Position numbers and translations under genes: made by a program | NCBI RefSeq assembly: GCF_022811845.1 | Contig: NZ_CP064266.1 | Coordinates: forward strand, 1,798,001 to 1,862,000 | Direction of reading: 5' to 3' | Length of the DNA: 64,000 bases | Source of the DNA: Bacillus pseudomycoides | GTDB lineage: Bacteria; Bacillota; Bacilli; Bacillales; Bacillaceae_G | Part shown: piece by piece, positions 51,199-60,836 of the stretch | Layout: each line of letters starts with the position of its first letter | Numbering within the stretch: the first letter of the stretch is position 1 | Notes under the pieces: generated by a model | The model's database searches: none | What the model was told of the DNA's origin: nothing | What the model saw: the letters and a program-made list of their open reading frames with translations, nothing else

Positions 51199-52284
51199 AT
51201 GAAAGAGCTTCATACGTTTGGATGGTATGCAGCACGTGTATCGCCACATTTGCCAAAAAAAGCATTTAAACCAGTGCCAACTCGTTTGTTTGGTGGACTG
51301 GCTTATTTACTTGTGGCGGTAACTGGGTTAATAACGATTGGTTTATTTGACTTGAATGTGTGGGCAAATCTTGGAATTGCAATTGTTCTCGGATTATGTT
51401 TTGCCTCACTTGGGTTTTTAGGACATGAAATTTTGCACGGAACGGTTGTCAGAAAAGCATGGCTTCGTGATTTTTTAGGGGCAATTGCATTTATGCCACT
51501 GTCTACAGGACCGAAATTGTGGAGAAAATGGCATAATGCAACGCATCATGTTCATACACAGCATGAAGAAAATGATCCAGATGCGTGGCCAACATTGGAA
51601 AAAATGAAGAAGAGCAAATTTTTAAGATGGGTGTATCGTATGCCACTTCATGTACGTTCTTTCTTCAGTTTTCTGTCACTAACAATTCAATTTACAATAC
51701 ATTCAACTCGTATGTTCTTTCATTTTATAAAAGAATTTAAGTCATCGAATCAGAAGTCTGTATGGCTGCAACTTCTTTTACCGTGGACAGTTTGGATTAG
51801 CTTGCTATTTATTATGGGACCTGCGAAGTGGTTGTTCGCTTATGTGATTCCATTACTCATTGCAAACTTTATTGTAATGGGCTATATTGCAACAAATCAT
51901 CGTTTAAATCCAATTGTTCCTGTAAATGACCCATTAGCAAACTGCTTATCTGTAACAGTGCCGCGCTGGGTTGATGTTTTGCATTTTAACTTCTCATATC
52001 ATACGGAACATCATTTGTTCCCTGCTATGAGTTCTAAGTATTACCCATTAGTAAAAGAAAAAATTAAAGAAATGTGGCCAGAGCGTTATCATGAAATGCC
52101 GATGACAAAAGCAATGGCAGCACTTTGGAACACACCTCGCGTTTATTATCAAGGTAGCGAATTAGTTGATCCTCATAAAGAACATTTCTATGGTTCTTTA
52201 GGGAATGGATTAGATCCTGATAATATTGCATACCGTGAGGAACATATAGAAGAGCAGAAAACGGTTAAAAAAGTGAATCCGTAA
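51199..52284 (+). CDS. Membrane fatty acid desaturase
   Basis: A 361-residue acyl-lipid desaturase that puts double bonds into membrane fatty acids, usually for cold adaptation. The three His boxes are HEILH near 76, HNATHH near 115 and HTEHH near 273, around four main membrane segments (about 35-75 and 195-240). AAAGGGG precedes the ATG. B. cereus carries two desaturases (DesA, DesB); which one this is, and the bond position, cannot be read. No DesK/DesR pair is adjacent. Confidence 0.92.
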   Translation: MKELHTFGWYAARVSPHLPKKAFKPVPTRLFGGLAYLLVAVTGLITIGLFDLNVWANLGIAIVLGLCFASLGFLGHEILHGTVVRKAWLRDFLGAIAFMPLSTGPKLWRKWHNATHHVHTQHEENDPDAWPTLEKMKKSKFLRWVYRMPLHVRSFFSFLSLTIQFTIHSTRMFFHFIKEFKSSNQKSVWLQLLLPWTVWISLLFIMGPAKWLFAYVIPLLIANFIVMGYIATNHRLNPIVPVNDPLANCLSVTVPRWVDVLHFNFSYHTEHHLFPAMSSKYYPLVKEKIKEMWPERYHEMPMTKAMAALWNTPRVYYQGSELVDPHKEHFYGSLGNGLDPDNIAYREEHIEEQKTVKKVNP

Positions 52285-52318
52285 TTTTTGCTGAATTATT
52301 TAGAACCCTTTAACGATA

Positions 52319-52352
52319 AAAAGCAAGCTACCATTTTAGTAGCTTGCTTTTA
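52319..52352. terminator. Bidirectional terminator between desaturase and permease genes
   Basis: AAAAGCAAGCTACCATT / AGTAGCTTGCTTTTATTTTTTT. Confidence 0.85.
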
Positions 52353-52357
52353 TTTTT

Positions 52358-53050
52358 TTAAAGAGAGACTGCTTTTTCTTTCTTTTTAATTACTTGTAAA
52401 GAATTACTTTGTTTACGCTGAAGTCGTTTTTCTAAGAGGTTTACGAGATAAGTAAATAAAAGTACGAGTGCAAGATAATATATTCCAACAACGATATATG
52501 TTTCTAATTGTTGGAAGTTACCAGCTGCGATAGAGAGACCAGATCCCCATAATTCTGACATACCTACATAGGCAACAAGTGAGGAATCTTTTAATCCGAT
52601 AATAAATTGATTTCCTAGAGGCGGAATGGAGAGACGAAATGCTTGTGGCAATATAATGCGTCGCATAGCAAGTGGATAAGACATTCCTAGGGAACGGGCA
52701 GCCTCTAATTGCCCACGATCAACCGATTGAATAGAGCCGCGGAAAATTTCTGTAATATATGCTCCGTTATGAATAGCTAAAGCGATTGCTCCTGCCCAAA
52801 AAGGTGTAAAGACAATAACAGATGTAATACCAAAGTAAAGAATAGCGATTTGTACAATTAATGGTGTGCCGCGGATAATAGCAATGTAAACATGAGCAAT
52901 ATTATTTAATATTTTATTATTGGAAATACGAAAGAAGGCAAATAGAAGTCCAATTAATGAACCAAGTAGTAACGAAGTTAATGTTAATTGCAATGTTATG
53001 ACGACAGCCTTTAGAAGGGTAGGATAGGTAGAGATAAAAATTTCAATCAT
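52358..53050 (-). CDS. Amino acid ABC transporter permease
   Basis: A 230-residue permease of the HisM/GlnP polar amino acid family. It has five or so hydrophobic segments and the EAA loop IQSVDRGQLEAARSLGMSYP near 128-147 that contacts the ATPase. The start is ATG 53050 after GAGGTG; the frame stays open 69 bases upstream across a hairpin, without a site. Third gene of an ATPase-binding protein-permease set. A single permease implies a homodimeric channel. Confidence 0.9.
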   Translation of the reverse strand: MIEIFISTYPTLLKAVVITLQLTLTSLLLGSLIGLLFAFFRISNNKILNNIAHVYIAIIRGTPLIVQIAILYFGITSVIVFTPFWAGAIALAIHNGAYITEIFRGSIQSVDRGQLEAARSLGMSYPLAMRRIILPQAFRLSIPPLGNQFIIGLKDSSLVAYVGMSELWGSGLSIAAGNFQQLETYIVVGIYYLALVLLFTYLVNLLEKRLQRKQSNSLQVIKKKEKAVSL

Positions 53051-53097
53051 TCGAGTCACCTCAATATAGAATTTGTTTTCAGAAATAGATACAAATA

Positions 53098-53116
53098 CCC
53101 CACGGCTAAGGTGGGG
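53098..53116 (-). promoter_or_regulatory. Intercistronic hairpin (CCCCAC / GTGGGG)
   Basis: A GC-rich stem with a 7-base loop between the binding-protein stop and the permease start. It likely raises the ratio of binding protein to permease by stabilising or partly ending the transcript. Confidence 0.6.
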
Positions 53117-53166
53117 CATTACTTATGGATTAATAAATGATTTGTTCTTTAGAAGAGTAAATCGTT

Positions 53167-53952
53167 TTATTTTGTCTTTTCCTCTTCCCCGAGAATATTC
53201 TTTCCAAACCATTTTTTACTGATCTTTTCATATGTGCCATCTTTAATAATTTCATCCAATGCCTTATTTACCTTCTTCACCATTTCTTTATCATCTTTAC
53301 GAATTGCAATTCCCATTTCCTCAAGATTTAATGGTTTGCCAGCTTCTTTTATATTTGATTTTCCTTCTTTTATCATACGAAGACCAACCATTTGATCCGT
53401 AATAACAGCATCTACTCGGCCTGGTTCCAAATCCATAAGAGCTGTAATGTCACTGTCGTATTCTGTGATTTGATCTGTATGTTTTTCCACAAGTGTTTTA
53501 AATGTACTAGCTTTTACAACACCGATTTTTTTTCCTTTTAAGTCTTCTACTGAAGAAATGGAATTGTTCTTTTTAGCTACGAAAATTTGTGCACCAGAGC
53601 GATAGTATGGATTCGTAAAATTAACGGCTTTTAGGCGGTCTTCTGTAATTGCCATACTTCCTAATATAACGTCATATTTTTTAGCTTTCAGGCCTTGAAT
53701 TAATGTTTCCCAAGGATTTGTAACTGGAACAGGCTTCATCCCCATTTTTTTTGCAAGCGCTTCACCGATTTCGACATCAAAACCGACTAGTTTCCCGTCA
53801 TTTTCCTTGAAATTAAAAGGCTTATATAAGCCACTCATTGCATAACGAAATTCTTTCTCTTCATTTGTTGAAGTCTCTTTACTACAAGCTCCGAGTATGA
53901 AAGATGCACATAGTGTAATGGCTGCAACAACAGTAAATATTTTCTTTCTCAC
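53167..53952 (-). CDS. Amino acid ABC transporter substrate-binding lipoprotein
   Basis: A 261-residue extracellular lipoprotein. The signal peptide has an LGAC lipobox near residue 22, then a type 3 solute-binding fold with MSGLYKPFNFKE, LVGFDVEIGEALAKKMG, ILGSMAITEDRLKAVNFTNP near 95-115 (the usual R-x-F/N-F-T-x-P signature) and GRVDAVITD near 178. AGGAGGGG lies before the ATG. The ligand is unknown; the nearby arginine genes make a basic amino acid worth testing. Confidence 0.9.
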   Translation of the reverse strand: MRKKIFTVVAAITLCASFILGACSKETSTNEEKEFRYAMSGLYKPFNFKENDGKLVGFDVEIGEALAKKMGMKPVPVTNPWETLIQGLKAKKYDVILGSMAITEDRLKAVNFTNPYYRSGAQIFVAKKNNSISSVEDLKGKKIGVVKASTFKTLVEKHTDQITEYDSDITALMDLEPGRVDAVITDQMVGLRMIKEGKSNIKEAGKPLNLEEMGIAIRKDDKEMVKKVNKALDEIIKDGTYEKISKKWFGKNILGEEEKTK

Positions 53953-54065
53953 AATACCCCTCCTAGATATTTATCTTTTACATACGGACAATCATGCCAC
54001 GTTTCAAAGTACTATGAGAGTATTTTTATTGGGAGATAAGCGGTCCGTATGAGATTAAAATATTT

Positions 54066-54788
54066 TTATAAAATGTTTCGTAAAAACTGTTTTGCTCTCT
54101 CATTTGACGGTGCTGAGAAAAATTGTTCCGGTGGTGCATCTTCTACAATTTGTCCATTATCCATAAAGATGACGCGATCTGCTACATCTCGTGCAAAACT
54201 CATTTCATGGGTGACGATTACCATTGTCATTCCTTCCCCAGCAAGTTCTTTCATAACTTGAAGTACTTCTCCAACAAGTTCAGGATCAAGAGCTGATGTA
54301 GGTTCGTCAAATAGCATGATTTTTGGATTCATCGCAAGTGCACGTGCGATTGCAACACGTTGCTTTTGTCCACCAGATAAAAGGTGAGGTGTTACGTTTG
54401 CTTTGTCTTGTAATCCAACCTTTTTTAATAAGTCATTTCCAATTTCTTTCGCTTTTGTTTTGTCCAGTTTCTTTACATGAATAGGTGCTTCTACGATGTT
54501 TTCTAATGAGGTCATATGTGGAAAGAGGTTAAAATGTTGAAATACCATTCCAACATTTTCGCGGATTTTGTTTAAGTTTGTACTTTTAGGATCAATTCGT
54601 TCCCCTTGTAAGTGAATTTCACCTTCATCATACATTTCTAAAAAGTTGAGACAACGAAGTAAAGTGCTTTTTCCTGAACCACTCGCACCAACTAAAACAA
54701 CAACTTCTTTTTCTTTTACTTCTAAATTAATTCCCTTTAAAACGTCTAATGAACCGAATGATTTTACTAGATTTTGAACTTGAATCAT
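54066..54788 (-). CDS. Amino acid ABC transporter ATP-binding protein (GlnQ type)
   Basis: A 240-residue ATPase. Walker A is GASGSGKSTLLRC near 32, Q-loop VFQHFNLFPHM near 84, signature LSGGQKQRVAIARAL near 135, Walker B IMLFDEPTSALDPE near 156 and H-loop VTHEM. I chose ATG 54788 (protein begins MIQVQNLVKS). The ribosome site is an unusual GGGGGG run; an in-frame start at 54806 precedes it and is rejected. First gene of the set, with a 113-bp gap to the binding protein. Confidence 0.92.
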   Translation of the reverse strand: MIQVQNLVKSFGSLDVLKGINLEVKEKEVVVLVGASGSGKSTLLRCLNFLEMYDEGEIHLQGERIDPKSTNLNKIRENVGMVFQHFNLFPHMTSLENIVEAPIHVKKLDKTKAKEIGNDLLKKVGLQDKANVTPHLLSGGQKQRVAIARALAMNPKIMLFDEPTSALDPELVGEVLQVMKELAGEGMTMVIVTHEMSFARDVADRVIFMDNGQIVEDAPPEQFFSAPSNERAKQFLRNIL

Positions 54789-55144
54789 ACCAGCCCCCCC
54801 AGCCAAAATTGTATTTTACAAATGTTGCCCCTTATTTTTGTTATTAGTCATAAAGTGGCAAAACCCTTTATTTTTTGCGAAAAACATTGTTTTGGAGATG
54901 TGGAATTATGAAGATAATTCTGTTAGTGAGGTGATAAAACAGTGCAGAGAATTTGTATTTTAGTTAAGAAAGTCATTTTAGAAAAATACGTATAAGGAAC
55001 TATATTTCATAGGTTATATACATAAGGTTGTTAAAAAAAGTATTTAAAACTATGAACGTTTCCGCAACTTTGACCCTTGCCTCTTTCGAACGAAAATTAT
55101 AGCAAGATATAATAAAACTATAAATATTCGAAAGGGTGTCTTTT
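54789..55144. other. Divergent gap between the ABC transporter and argR-type gene
   Basis: 355 bp of AT-rich sequence holding both promoters. I looked for ArgR-type boxes and saw AT-rich half-sites but none clear enough to call, and no riboswitch. Confidence 0.35.
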
Positions 55145-55594
55145 ATGAAAAAAGAAAAAAGACAACGGCTAATAAAACAATTGGTAAGAGAGTATGAAAT
55201 AGATACACAAGAGAAATTAGTAGAATTATTAGAAGAACATGGTGTATTAGTTACACAAGCAACAATTTCGCGAGATATTCGTGAGTTAAATTTAATAAAG
55301 GTAACTTCTTCAAGAGGCTTAACCATATATAAGGTTTTCTCAGAAGATAGTGTACAAACTGATATGAAGTTAAAGAAAAAGTTGAGAGAAGTTGTCGTAA
55401 AGGTTGATTATGTAGATCAATTAACGGTTATTAAAACATTACCAGGTAATGCCCATGTTATCGGTGTTTTATTAGATTCTTTAGACTGGAAAGAAAAAGT
55501 AGGATGTATATGTGGAAATGATACATGCCTTGTAATTTCTCGATCACAATCGGATAGGAAGGTTCTAGAAGAAAGATTGAAATTAATTATGTAA
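55145..55594 (+). CDS. ArgR/AhrC-family arginine repressor
   Basis: A 149-residue hexameric-type regulator. The N-terminal winged helix has QEKLVELLEEHGVLVTQATI and SRDIRELNLIK near 40-55; the C-terminal oligomerisation/arginine-binding domain has LPGNAHVIGVLLDSL near 100-114 and CICGNDTCLVI near 122. The usual GTIAGDDT loop reads GCICGNDT here, changing one of the two arginine-binding Asp residues. AAAGGGTG precedes the ATG 55145. It is upstream of arcA on the same strand, so probably the local regulator of the arginine deiminase genes. Confidence 0.88.
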   Translation: MKKEKRQRLIKQLVREYEIDTQEKLVELLEEHGVLVTQATISRDIRELNLIKVTSSRGLTIYKVFSEDSVQTDMKLKKKLREVVVKVDYVDQLTVIKTLPGNAHVIGVLLDSLDWKEKVGCICGNDTCLVISRSQSDRKVLEERLKLIM

Positions 55595-55596
55595 GT

Positions 55597-55637
55597 AAAA
55601 ATCCTATTTCTAATTTTTATTAGAAATAGGATTTTTT
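55597..55637 (+). terminator. Terminator after argR-type gene
   Basis: AAAAATCCTATTTCTAA pairs with TTAGAAATAGGATTTTTT. Confidence 0.88.
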
Positions 55638-55759
55638 AGAATTTTAATAGGAATTAGTAAAGTGTTATTCATTATATATACGTAAGATATAGCTGTTTTG
55701 TAAAATGTGGGATAAAAAACTTATAAAAATACAAATATATATTATTTTAAAAAATAACT

Positions 55760-55775
55760 TGTGAAATATTCCACT
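55760..55775 (+). promoter_or_regulatory. Crp/Fnr-type (ArcR-like) site upstream of arcA
   Basis: TGTGAAATATTCCACT fits the Crp/Fnr-type pattern TGTGA-N6-TCACA in the left half and partly in the right. It lies about 105 bp before the arcA start, and the operon encodes its own Crp-family regulator ArcR. Confidence 0.5.
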
Positions 55776-55866
55776 TAATAATGTTAGCCTTTTCACAAAG
55801 AGAGAAGTACATACCGGTTATTATCTATTTGTAGACATCAAACAAATTTAAAAGGAGGTACAACAA

Positions 55867-57099
55867 ATGAAACATCCGATACATGTTACTTCAGAAATTG
55901 GGGAATTACAAACGGTTTTACTAAAACGTCCTGGTAAAGAAGTGGAAAACTTAACGCCAGATTATTTACAACAATTATTATTTGACGATATTCCATACTT
56001 ACCAATTATTCAAAAAGAACATGATTATTTTGCACAAACGTTACGCAATCGGGGTGTTGAAGTTCTTTATTTAGAAAAACTAGCAGCTGAGGCGTTAGTT
56101 GATAAAAAGCTTCGGGAAGAATTTGTTGATCGTATTTTAAAAGAAGGACAGGCTGATGTAAATGTTGCGCATCAAACTTTAAAAGAATATTTACTTTCTT
56201 TTTCAAATGAAGAGTTGATTCAAAAAATTATGGGTGGCGTGCGGAAAAACGAAATTGAAGCGAGTAAGAAAACGCATCTGTATGAATTAATGGAAGATCA
56301 TTATCCATTTTATTTAGATCCAATGCCAAATTTATATTTTACTCGTGATCCAGCAGCTAGTATAGGTGACGGTTTAACAATTAACAAAATGAGAGAGCCG
56401 GCACGGAGACGTGAATCATTGTTTATGGAATATATCATTAAATATCATCCACGATTTGCAAGTCATGATGTGCCAGTCTGGTTAGATCGTGATCATAAGT
56501 TTCCGATTGAAGGTGGCGACGAACTTATCTTAAATGAGGAAACGATTGCGATTGGCGTATCTGCCCGTACTTCAGCTAAAGCGATTGAGCGTTTAGCTAA
56601 AAATTTATTTAGTCGCCAAAATAAGATTAAGAAAGTGCTAGCAATAGAAATTCCAAAATGTCGTGCTTTTATGCACTTAGATACCGTATTTACAATGGTC
56701 GATTATGACAAATTTACAATTCACCCAGCTATTCAAGGACCAAAAGGAAATATGAATATATATATTTTAGAAAAAGGAAAGGATGAAGAAAGTCTTAAAA
56801 TTACCCATTGTACATCTTTAACTGAAGCGTTAAAAGAAGTATTAGGTTTAAGTGAATTAGTACTTATCCCATGCGGAGGAGGAGATGTGATCGCTTCTGC
56901 TCGTGAACAATGGAATGATGGATCTAACACATTAGCGATCGCGCCAGGAGTAGTTGTTACATATGATCGCAACTATGTATCCAATGCTTTATTACGTGAG
57001 CATGGCATTGAAGTTATTGAAGTATTAAGTTCGGAATTATCCCGTGGTCGTGGGGGCCCACGTTGTATGAGTATGCCAATTGTTCGAAAAGATATTTAG
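55867..57099 (+). CDS. arcA: Arginine deiminase
   Basis: Hydrolyses arginine to citrulline and ammonia, the first step of the ATP-yielding arginine deiminase pathway. Full length at 410 residues. Active-site parts are PNLYFTRDPAASIG near 157, IEGGDELIL near 219, AFMHLDTVFTMVD near 268 and the catalytic Cys in RGRGGPRCMSMPI near 397. AAAGGAGG precedes the ATG. First of arcA-arcB-arcD-arcC. Confidence 0.97.
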   Translation: MKHPIHVTSEIGELQTVLLKRPGKEVENLTPDYLQQLLFDDIPYLPIIQKEHDYFAQTLRNRGVEVLYLEKLAAEALVDKKLREEFVDRILKEGQADVNVAHQTLKEYLLSFSNEELIQKIMGGVRKNEIEASKKTHLYELMEDHYPFYLDPMPNLYFTRDPAASIGDGLTINKMREPARRRESLFMEYIIKYHPRFASHDVPVWLDRDHKFPIEGGDELILNEETIAIGVSARTSAKAIERLAKNLFSRQNKIKKVLAIEIPKCRAFMHLDTVFTMVDYDKFTIHPAIQGPKGNMNIYILEKGKDEESLKITHCTSLTEALKEVLGLSELVLIPCGGGDVIASAREQWNDGSNTLAIAPGVVVTYDRNYVSNALLREHGIEVIEVLSSELSRGRGGPRCMSMPIVRKDI

Positions 57100-57129
57100 T
57101 ATAAATAACGGAGAAAGTAGGGATGAATC

Positions 57130-58128
57130 ATGTTGATGACTAAACCAAACTTAAAAGGAAGAAGTTTTCTTGCGGAAAAAGATTTTACAGAAGAAGAAAT
57201 GTTATATTTTCTAGATTTAGCAGCAGAATTAAAGGAGAAAAAGAAAAATGGTATTCCGCATCGTTATTTAGAAGGAAAAAATGTAGCGCTCTTATTTGAA
57301 AAAACTTCCACTCGTACACGGTGTGCATTTACGGTGGCATGTACGGATTTAGGTGCCAACCCTGAATACTTAGGTAAAGGTGATATTCAGCTCGGAAAAA
57401 AAGAATCTGTTGAAGATACAGCAAAAGTTTTAGGGCGTATGTTTGATGGGATTGAATTCCGTGGTTTCGATCATGCGACGGTAGAATCTTTAGCAAACAA
57501 TTCTGGTGTGCCAGTATGGAATGGCTTAACAGATATGTGGCATCCAACACAAACACTCGCGGATTTATTAACAATAATAGAGCATGTGGGACGTTTAAAA
57601 GACGTTAAACTCGTTTACGTTGGCGATGGACGAAACAATGTAGCAAACAGTTTATTAGTTGGCGGTGCGATTGTTGGAATGGAGGTTCGTATTTGTACAC
57701 CAGAATCATTATGGCCAGCACAAGAAGTTATTGATTTAGCAAAAAAATATAATGATCGAGTAATGGTAACAAGTAGCGTTGAAGAAGCTGTTGCAGGTGC
57801 AGATGTAATTTATACAGATGTATGGGTATCTATGGGGGAAGAAGATAAATTTGCTGAACGCATTGAATTATTGAAGCCATATCAAGTAAATATGCAAATG
57901 ATCAAAGCAACTAGCAATGATAATGTGATGTTCTTACATTGTTTACCTGCATTTCATGATGTGGAAACAATGTACGGAGAAGAGATTTATGAAAAATATG
58001 GAATAAAAGAAATGGAAGTAAGTGACGAAGTATTCCGCAGTAAACATTCAAAAGTATTTGATCAAGCAGAGAATAGAATGCATACAATTAAGGCTGTTAT
58101 GGCAGCTACTTTAGGAAATATGGAGTAG
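57130..58128 (+). CDS. arcB: Catabolic ornithine carbamoyltransferase
   Basis: Splits citrulline with phosphate into ornithine and carbamoyl phosphate. The 332 residues show the carbamoyl phosphate site FEKTSTRTRCAF near 57, MWHPTQTLADLL near 138, DVWVSMGEE near 237 and FLHCLPAFHD near 271. AGTAGGG precedes the ATG, 30 bp after arcA. Often named argF; operon context supports the catabolic form. Confidence 0.95.
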   Translation: MLMTKPNLKGRSFLAEKDFTEEEMLYFLDLAAELKEKKKNGIPHRYLEGKNVALLFEKTSTRTRCAFTVACTDLGANPEYLGKGDIQLGKKESVEDTAKVLGRMFDGIEFRGFDHATVESLANNSGVPVWNGLTDMWHPTQTLADLLTIIEHVGRLKDVKLVYVGDGRNNVANSLLVGGAIVGMEVRICTPESLWPAQEVIDLAKKYNDRVMVTSSVEEAVAGADVIYTDVWVSMGEEDKFAERIELLKPYQVNMQMIKATSNDNVMFLHCLPAFHDVETMYGEEIYEKYGIKEMEVSDEVFRSKHSKVFDQAENRMHTIKAVMAATLGNME

Positions 58129-58222
58129 AGAAGGAAGGTAATCTTCCTTCTTTCTCCTCCTTTAAACACTATCATTCACTATTATTGTTTATTCTTATTG
58201 TAATTAAAGAGAGGTGAGTGTA

Positions 58223-59638
58223 ATGGGTGAAGAAAAGAAATTAGGGTTATTTACTTTAACAGCTCTTGTAGTTGGCTCTATGATCGGTGGTGGAGCCTTT
58301 AACTTAGCGAGTGATATGGCAAAAGGCGCTGGTGCGGGAGCCATTATTATCGGTTGGGTTATAACAGGGATTGGGATGATTGCTCTTGGATTATCATTTC
58401 AAAATTTAACTGTAAAAAGACCAGATTTAGATGGTGGTATTTTTAGTTATGCAAAAGCAGGATTTGGTAATTTCATGGGATTTAATAGTGCCTGGGGATA
58501 TTGGCTATCTGCTTGGCTGGGTAATGTAGCTTACGGTACATTATTATTTTCTTCATTAGGTTATTTCTTCCCAGTTTTTGAAGGTGGACAAAATGTAGCT
58601 TCGATTATTGGAGCGAGTATATTGCTATGGTGTGTTCACATGCTAATTTTACGCGGTGTACAATCAGCAGCACTTGTAAATTTAGTAACAACAATTGCAA
58701 AATTAGTGCCTGTATTTGTCTTTATTGTTGTAGGGATTTTCGCCTTCCATATTGATATTTTCTTAGATGGTTTTTGGGGGCAAGCTGGTTCCTTTTCTTG
58801 GGGAGCAGTAGGTAGTCAAGTTAAGAGCACAATGCTTGTAACTCTTTGGGTATTTATTGGTGTAGAAGGGGCCGTTGTCTTATCAAGTCGTGCGAAAAGC
58901 CGAAGCGATGTGGGGAAAGCAACAGTCATCGGATTAATTGGTACACTCATCATTTATATCCTACTTACATTACTATCTCTTGGTCTTATGCAACAAGCTG
59001 ATGTTGCTAATTTGAAAAATCCATCTATGGCGTATTTATTTGAAAGCGTTGTCGGAAAATGGGGCGCTATTTTTATTAACTTAGGTTTGGTAATTTCTGT
59101 ATTAGGTGCTTGGTTAGGATGGACGCTACTCGCATCTGAAATTCCATATTTAGCTGCTAAAGACGGAGTGTTTCCAAAATGGTTTGCGAAAGAAAACAAA
59201 AACAAAGCTCCTATAAATTCATTATGGATAACAAATGGTTTAATTCAAATTTTCTTATTAACATTTATTGTTTCAGATCAAGCATATAATTTTGCATTTT
59301 CTCTCGCGTCCTCTGCTATTTTAATTCCGTATGCTTTTTCAGCATTCTATCAATTTAAGCACAGTTTACAATCTAAAGAAAAAGATCGAACAAAAAATAT
59401 AATCATTGGTTTGGTAGCAAGTATTTATGGAATTTGGTTAGTGTATGCAGCTGGTTTAGATTACTTATTACTAACAATGACATTATACGCACCAGGTATT
59501 TTCATCTTTTACAATGTTCAAAAGCAAACGAATCCAAAACAAATATTTACTCGTGTGGAACTGGCATCCTCTGTAGCTATTGGTGCCTTAGCATTTTTTG
59601 CGATTTATGGATTAATTACAGGGAGTATTACCTTATAA
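58223..59638 (+). CDS. arcD: Arginine/ornithine antiporter
   Basis: A membrane protein of the APC superfamily with about 12 hydrophobic segments, 471 residues. It swaps external arginine for internal ornithine, feeding the pathway without energy cost. The N-terminal ALVVGSMIGGGAFNLASDMA and the mid-protein FIGVEGAVVLSSRAKSRSDV are typical of the arginine-ornithine group. I chose ATG 58223 after AGAGAGGTG; a GTG at 58214 overlaps that site. It lies between arcB and arcC. Confidence 0.93.
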   Translation: MGEEKKLGLFTLTALVVGSMIGGGAFNLASDMAKGAGAGAIIIGWVITGIGMIALGLSFQNLTVKRPDLDGGIFSYAKAGFGNFMGFNSAWGYWLSAWLGNVAYGTLLFSSLGYFFPVFEGGQNVASIIGASILLWCVHMLILRGVQSAALVNLVTTIAKLVPVFVFIVVGIFAFHIDIFLDGFWGQAGSFSWGAVGSQVKSTMLVTLWVFIGVEGAVVLSSRAKSRSDVGKATVIGLIGTLIIYILLTLLSLGLMQQADVANLKNPSMAYLFESVVGKWGAIFINLGLVISVLGAWLGWTLLASEIPYLAAKDGVFPKWFAKENKNKAPINSLWITNGLIQIFLLTFIVSDQAYNFAFSLASSAILIPYAFSAFYQFKHSLQSKEKDRTKNIIIGLVASIYGIWLVYAAGLDYLLLTMTLYAPGIFIFYNVQKQTNPKQIFTRVELASSVAIGALAFFAIYGLITGSITL

Positions 59639-59674
59639 AGTTTGTGAAAATGAAATCAATTGGAGGGTTGAAAT

Positions 59675-60637
59675 ATGACACGAAGAAAAATCGTAGTTGC
59701 ACTAGGAGGAAATGCTATACAATCTGGAAATGCCACTGCCGAGGCGCAGCAAGAAGCATTAGAAAGAACAGCAGAACAACTGGTTAAAATTATGGAAAAT
59801 AATGTGGATATTGTTATTGCGCATGGAAATGGCCCGCAAGTAGGTAATATTTTATTGCAACAAAAAGCAGCGGATACTGAAAAAACACCGGCAATGCCGT
59901 TAGATACTTGTGGTGCGATGAGTCAAGGGATGATCGGATATTGGATGGAAAATGCAATTGAGAAGGCTTTGAAAAAGCGCAAAATAAAAAAAGAAGTAGC
60001 CACGGTTATAACACGTGTTGTTGTGGATGAAAAGGATGAGGCATTTAAAAATCCAACAAAACCAATTGGTCCTTTCTATACAGAAGAAGAAGCAAGAAAG
60101 TTAATGGAAGAAACAAAAGCTGTATTTAAAGAAGATGCAGGAAGAGGATGGAGACGCGTTGTTCCATCACCAAAACCTGTAAGTATTCATGAGCATAAAA
60201 TAATCAATTCATTAGTAGAGGATGGAAATATAGTCATTGCTGTTGGAGGTGGAGGAATCCCCGTTATTGACTCTGAGGAAGGGTTAAAAGGTACGGAAGC
60301 TGTCATTGATAAGGACTTTGCAGCTCAAAAGTTAGCAGAACTAGTAGATGCTGATACACTTGTGATTTTAACGGCAGTTGATTATGTGTATGTGCATTTT
60401 AATCAGCCTAATCAAAAGAGATTAGAGGCTGTTACAGTCGATGAATTAGAAGGATATATACAGGAGAACCAATTTGCAGCGGGTAGTATGCTTCCGAAAA
60501 TTGAAGCTGCTATTAGTTTTGCAAATGCAGATCCAAAGCGAAAAACAATTATTACTTCATTAGAAAAAGTATATGAAGCATTAGAAGAAAAAGCTGGTAC
60601 GATTATTTCTAAGCAGGACGTATATGCTTGTGTATAA
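59675..60637 (+). CDS. arcC: Carbamate kinase
   Basis: Transfers phosphate from carbamoyl phosphate to ADP, giving ATP, ammonia and CO2; the last step of the pathway. The 320 residues show IVVALGGNAIQSGN at the N-terminus, AHGNGPQVGNILLQ near 49, GRGWRRVVPSPKP near 150, VIAVGGGGIPVI near 190 and FAAGSMLPKIEAA near 268. GGAGGG precedes the ATG, 36 bp after arcD. Confidence 0.97.
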   Translation: MTRRKIVVALGGNAIQSGNATAEAQQEALERTAEQLVKIMENNVDIVIAHGNGPQVGNILLQQKAADTEKTPAMPLDTCGAMSQGMIGYWMENAIEKALKKRKIKKEVATVITRVVVDEKDEAFKNPTKPIGPFYTEEEARKLMEETKAVFKEDAGRGWRRVVPSPKPVSIHEHKIINSLVEDGNIVIAVGGGGIPVIDSEEGLKGTEAVIDKDFAAQKLAELVDADTLVILTAVDYVYVHFNQPNQKRLEAVTVDELEGYIQENQFAAGSMLPKIEAAISFANADPKRKTIITSLEKVYEALEEKAGTIISKQDVYACV

Positions 60638-60663
60638 ACATAGCTCTTCTACTACTAGTAATT

Positions 60664-60701
60664 TCAAAAAGAATGAGGTAGCAACTTCATTCTTTTTTTG
60701 T
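60664..60701 (+). terminator. Terminator after arcC
   Basis: AAAAAGAATGAGGT / ACTTCATTCTTTTTTTG. Confidence 0.85.
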
Positions 60702-60836
60702 TTGTTAATTTTTGGATAAAACGTTCATAAAGTATTCATGACAAGTAAAAGTTTAGTAGGTTAAGTATGATAAAATAAAATTGAATACGCTTTCTTGATG
60801 TTTCACTCCAACATATAGCAAGAGAGAGGGAATTTT

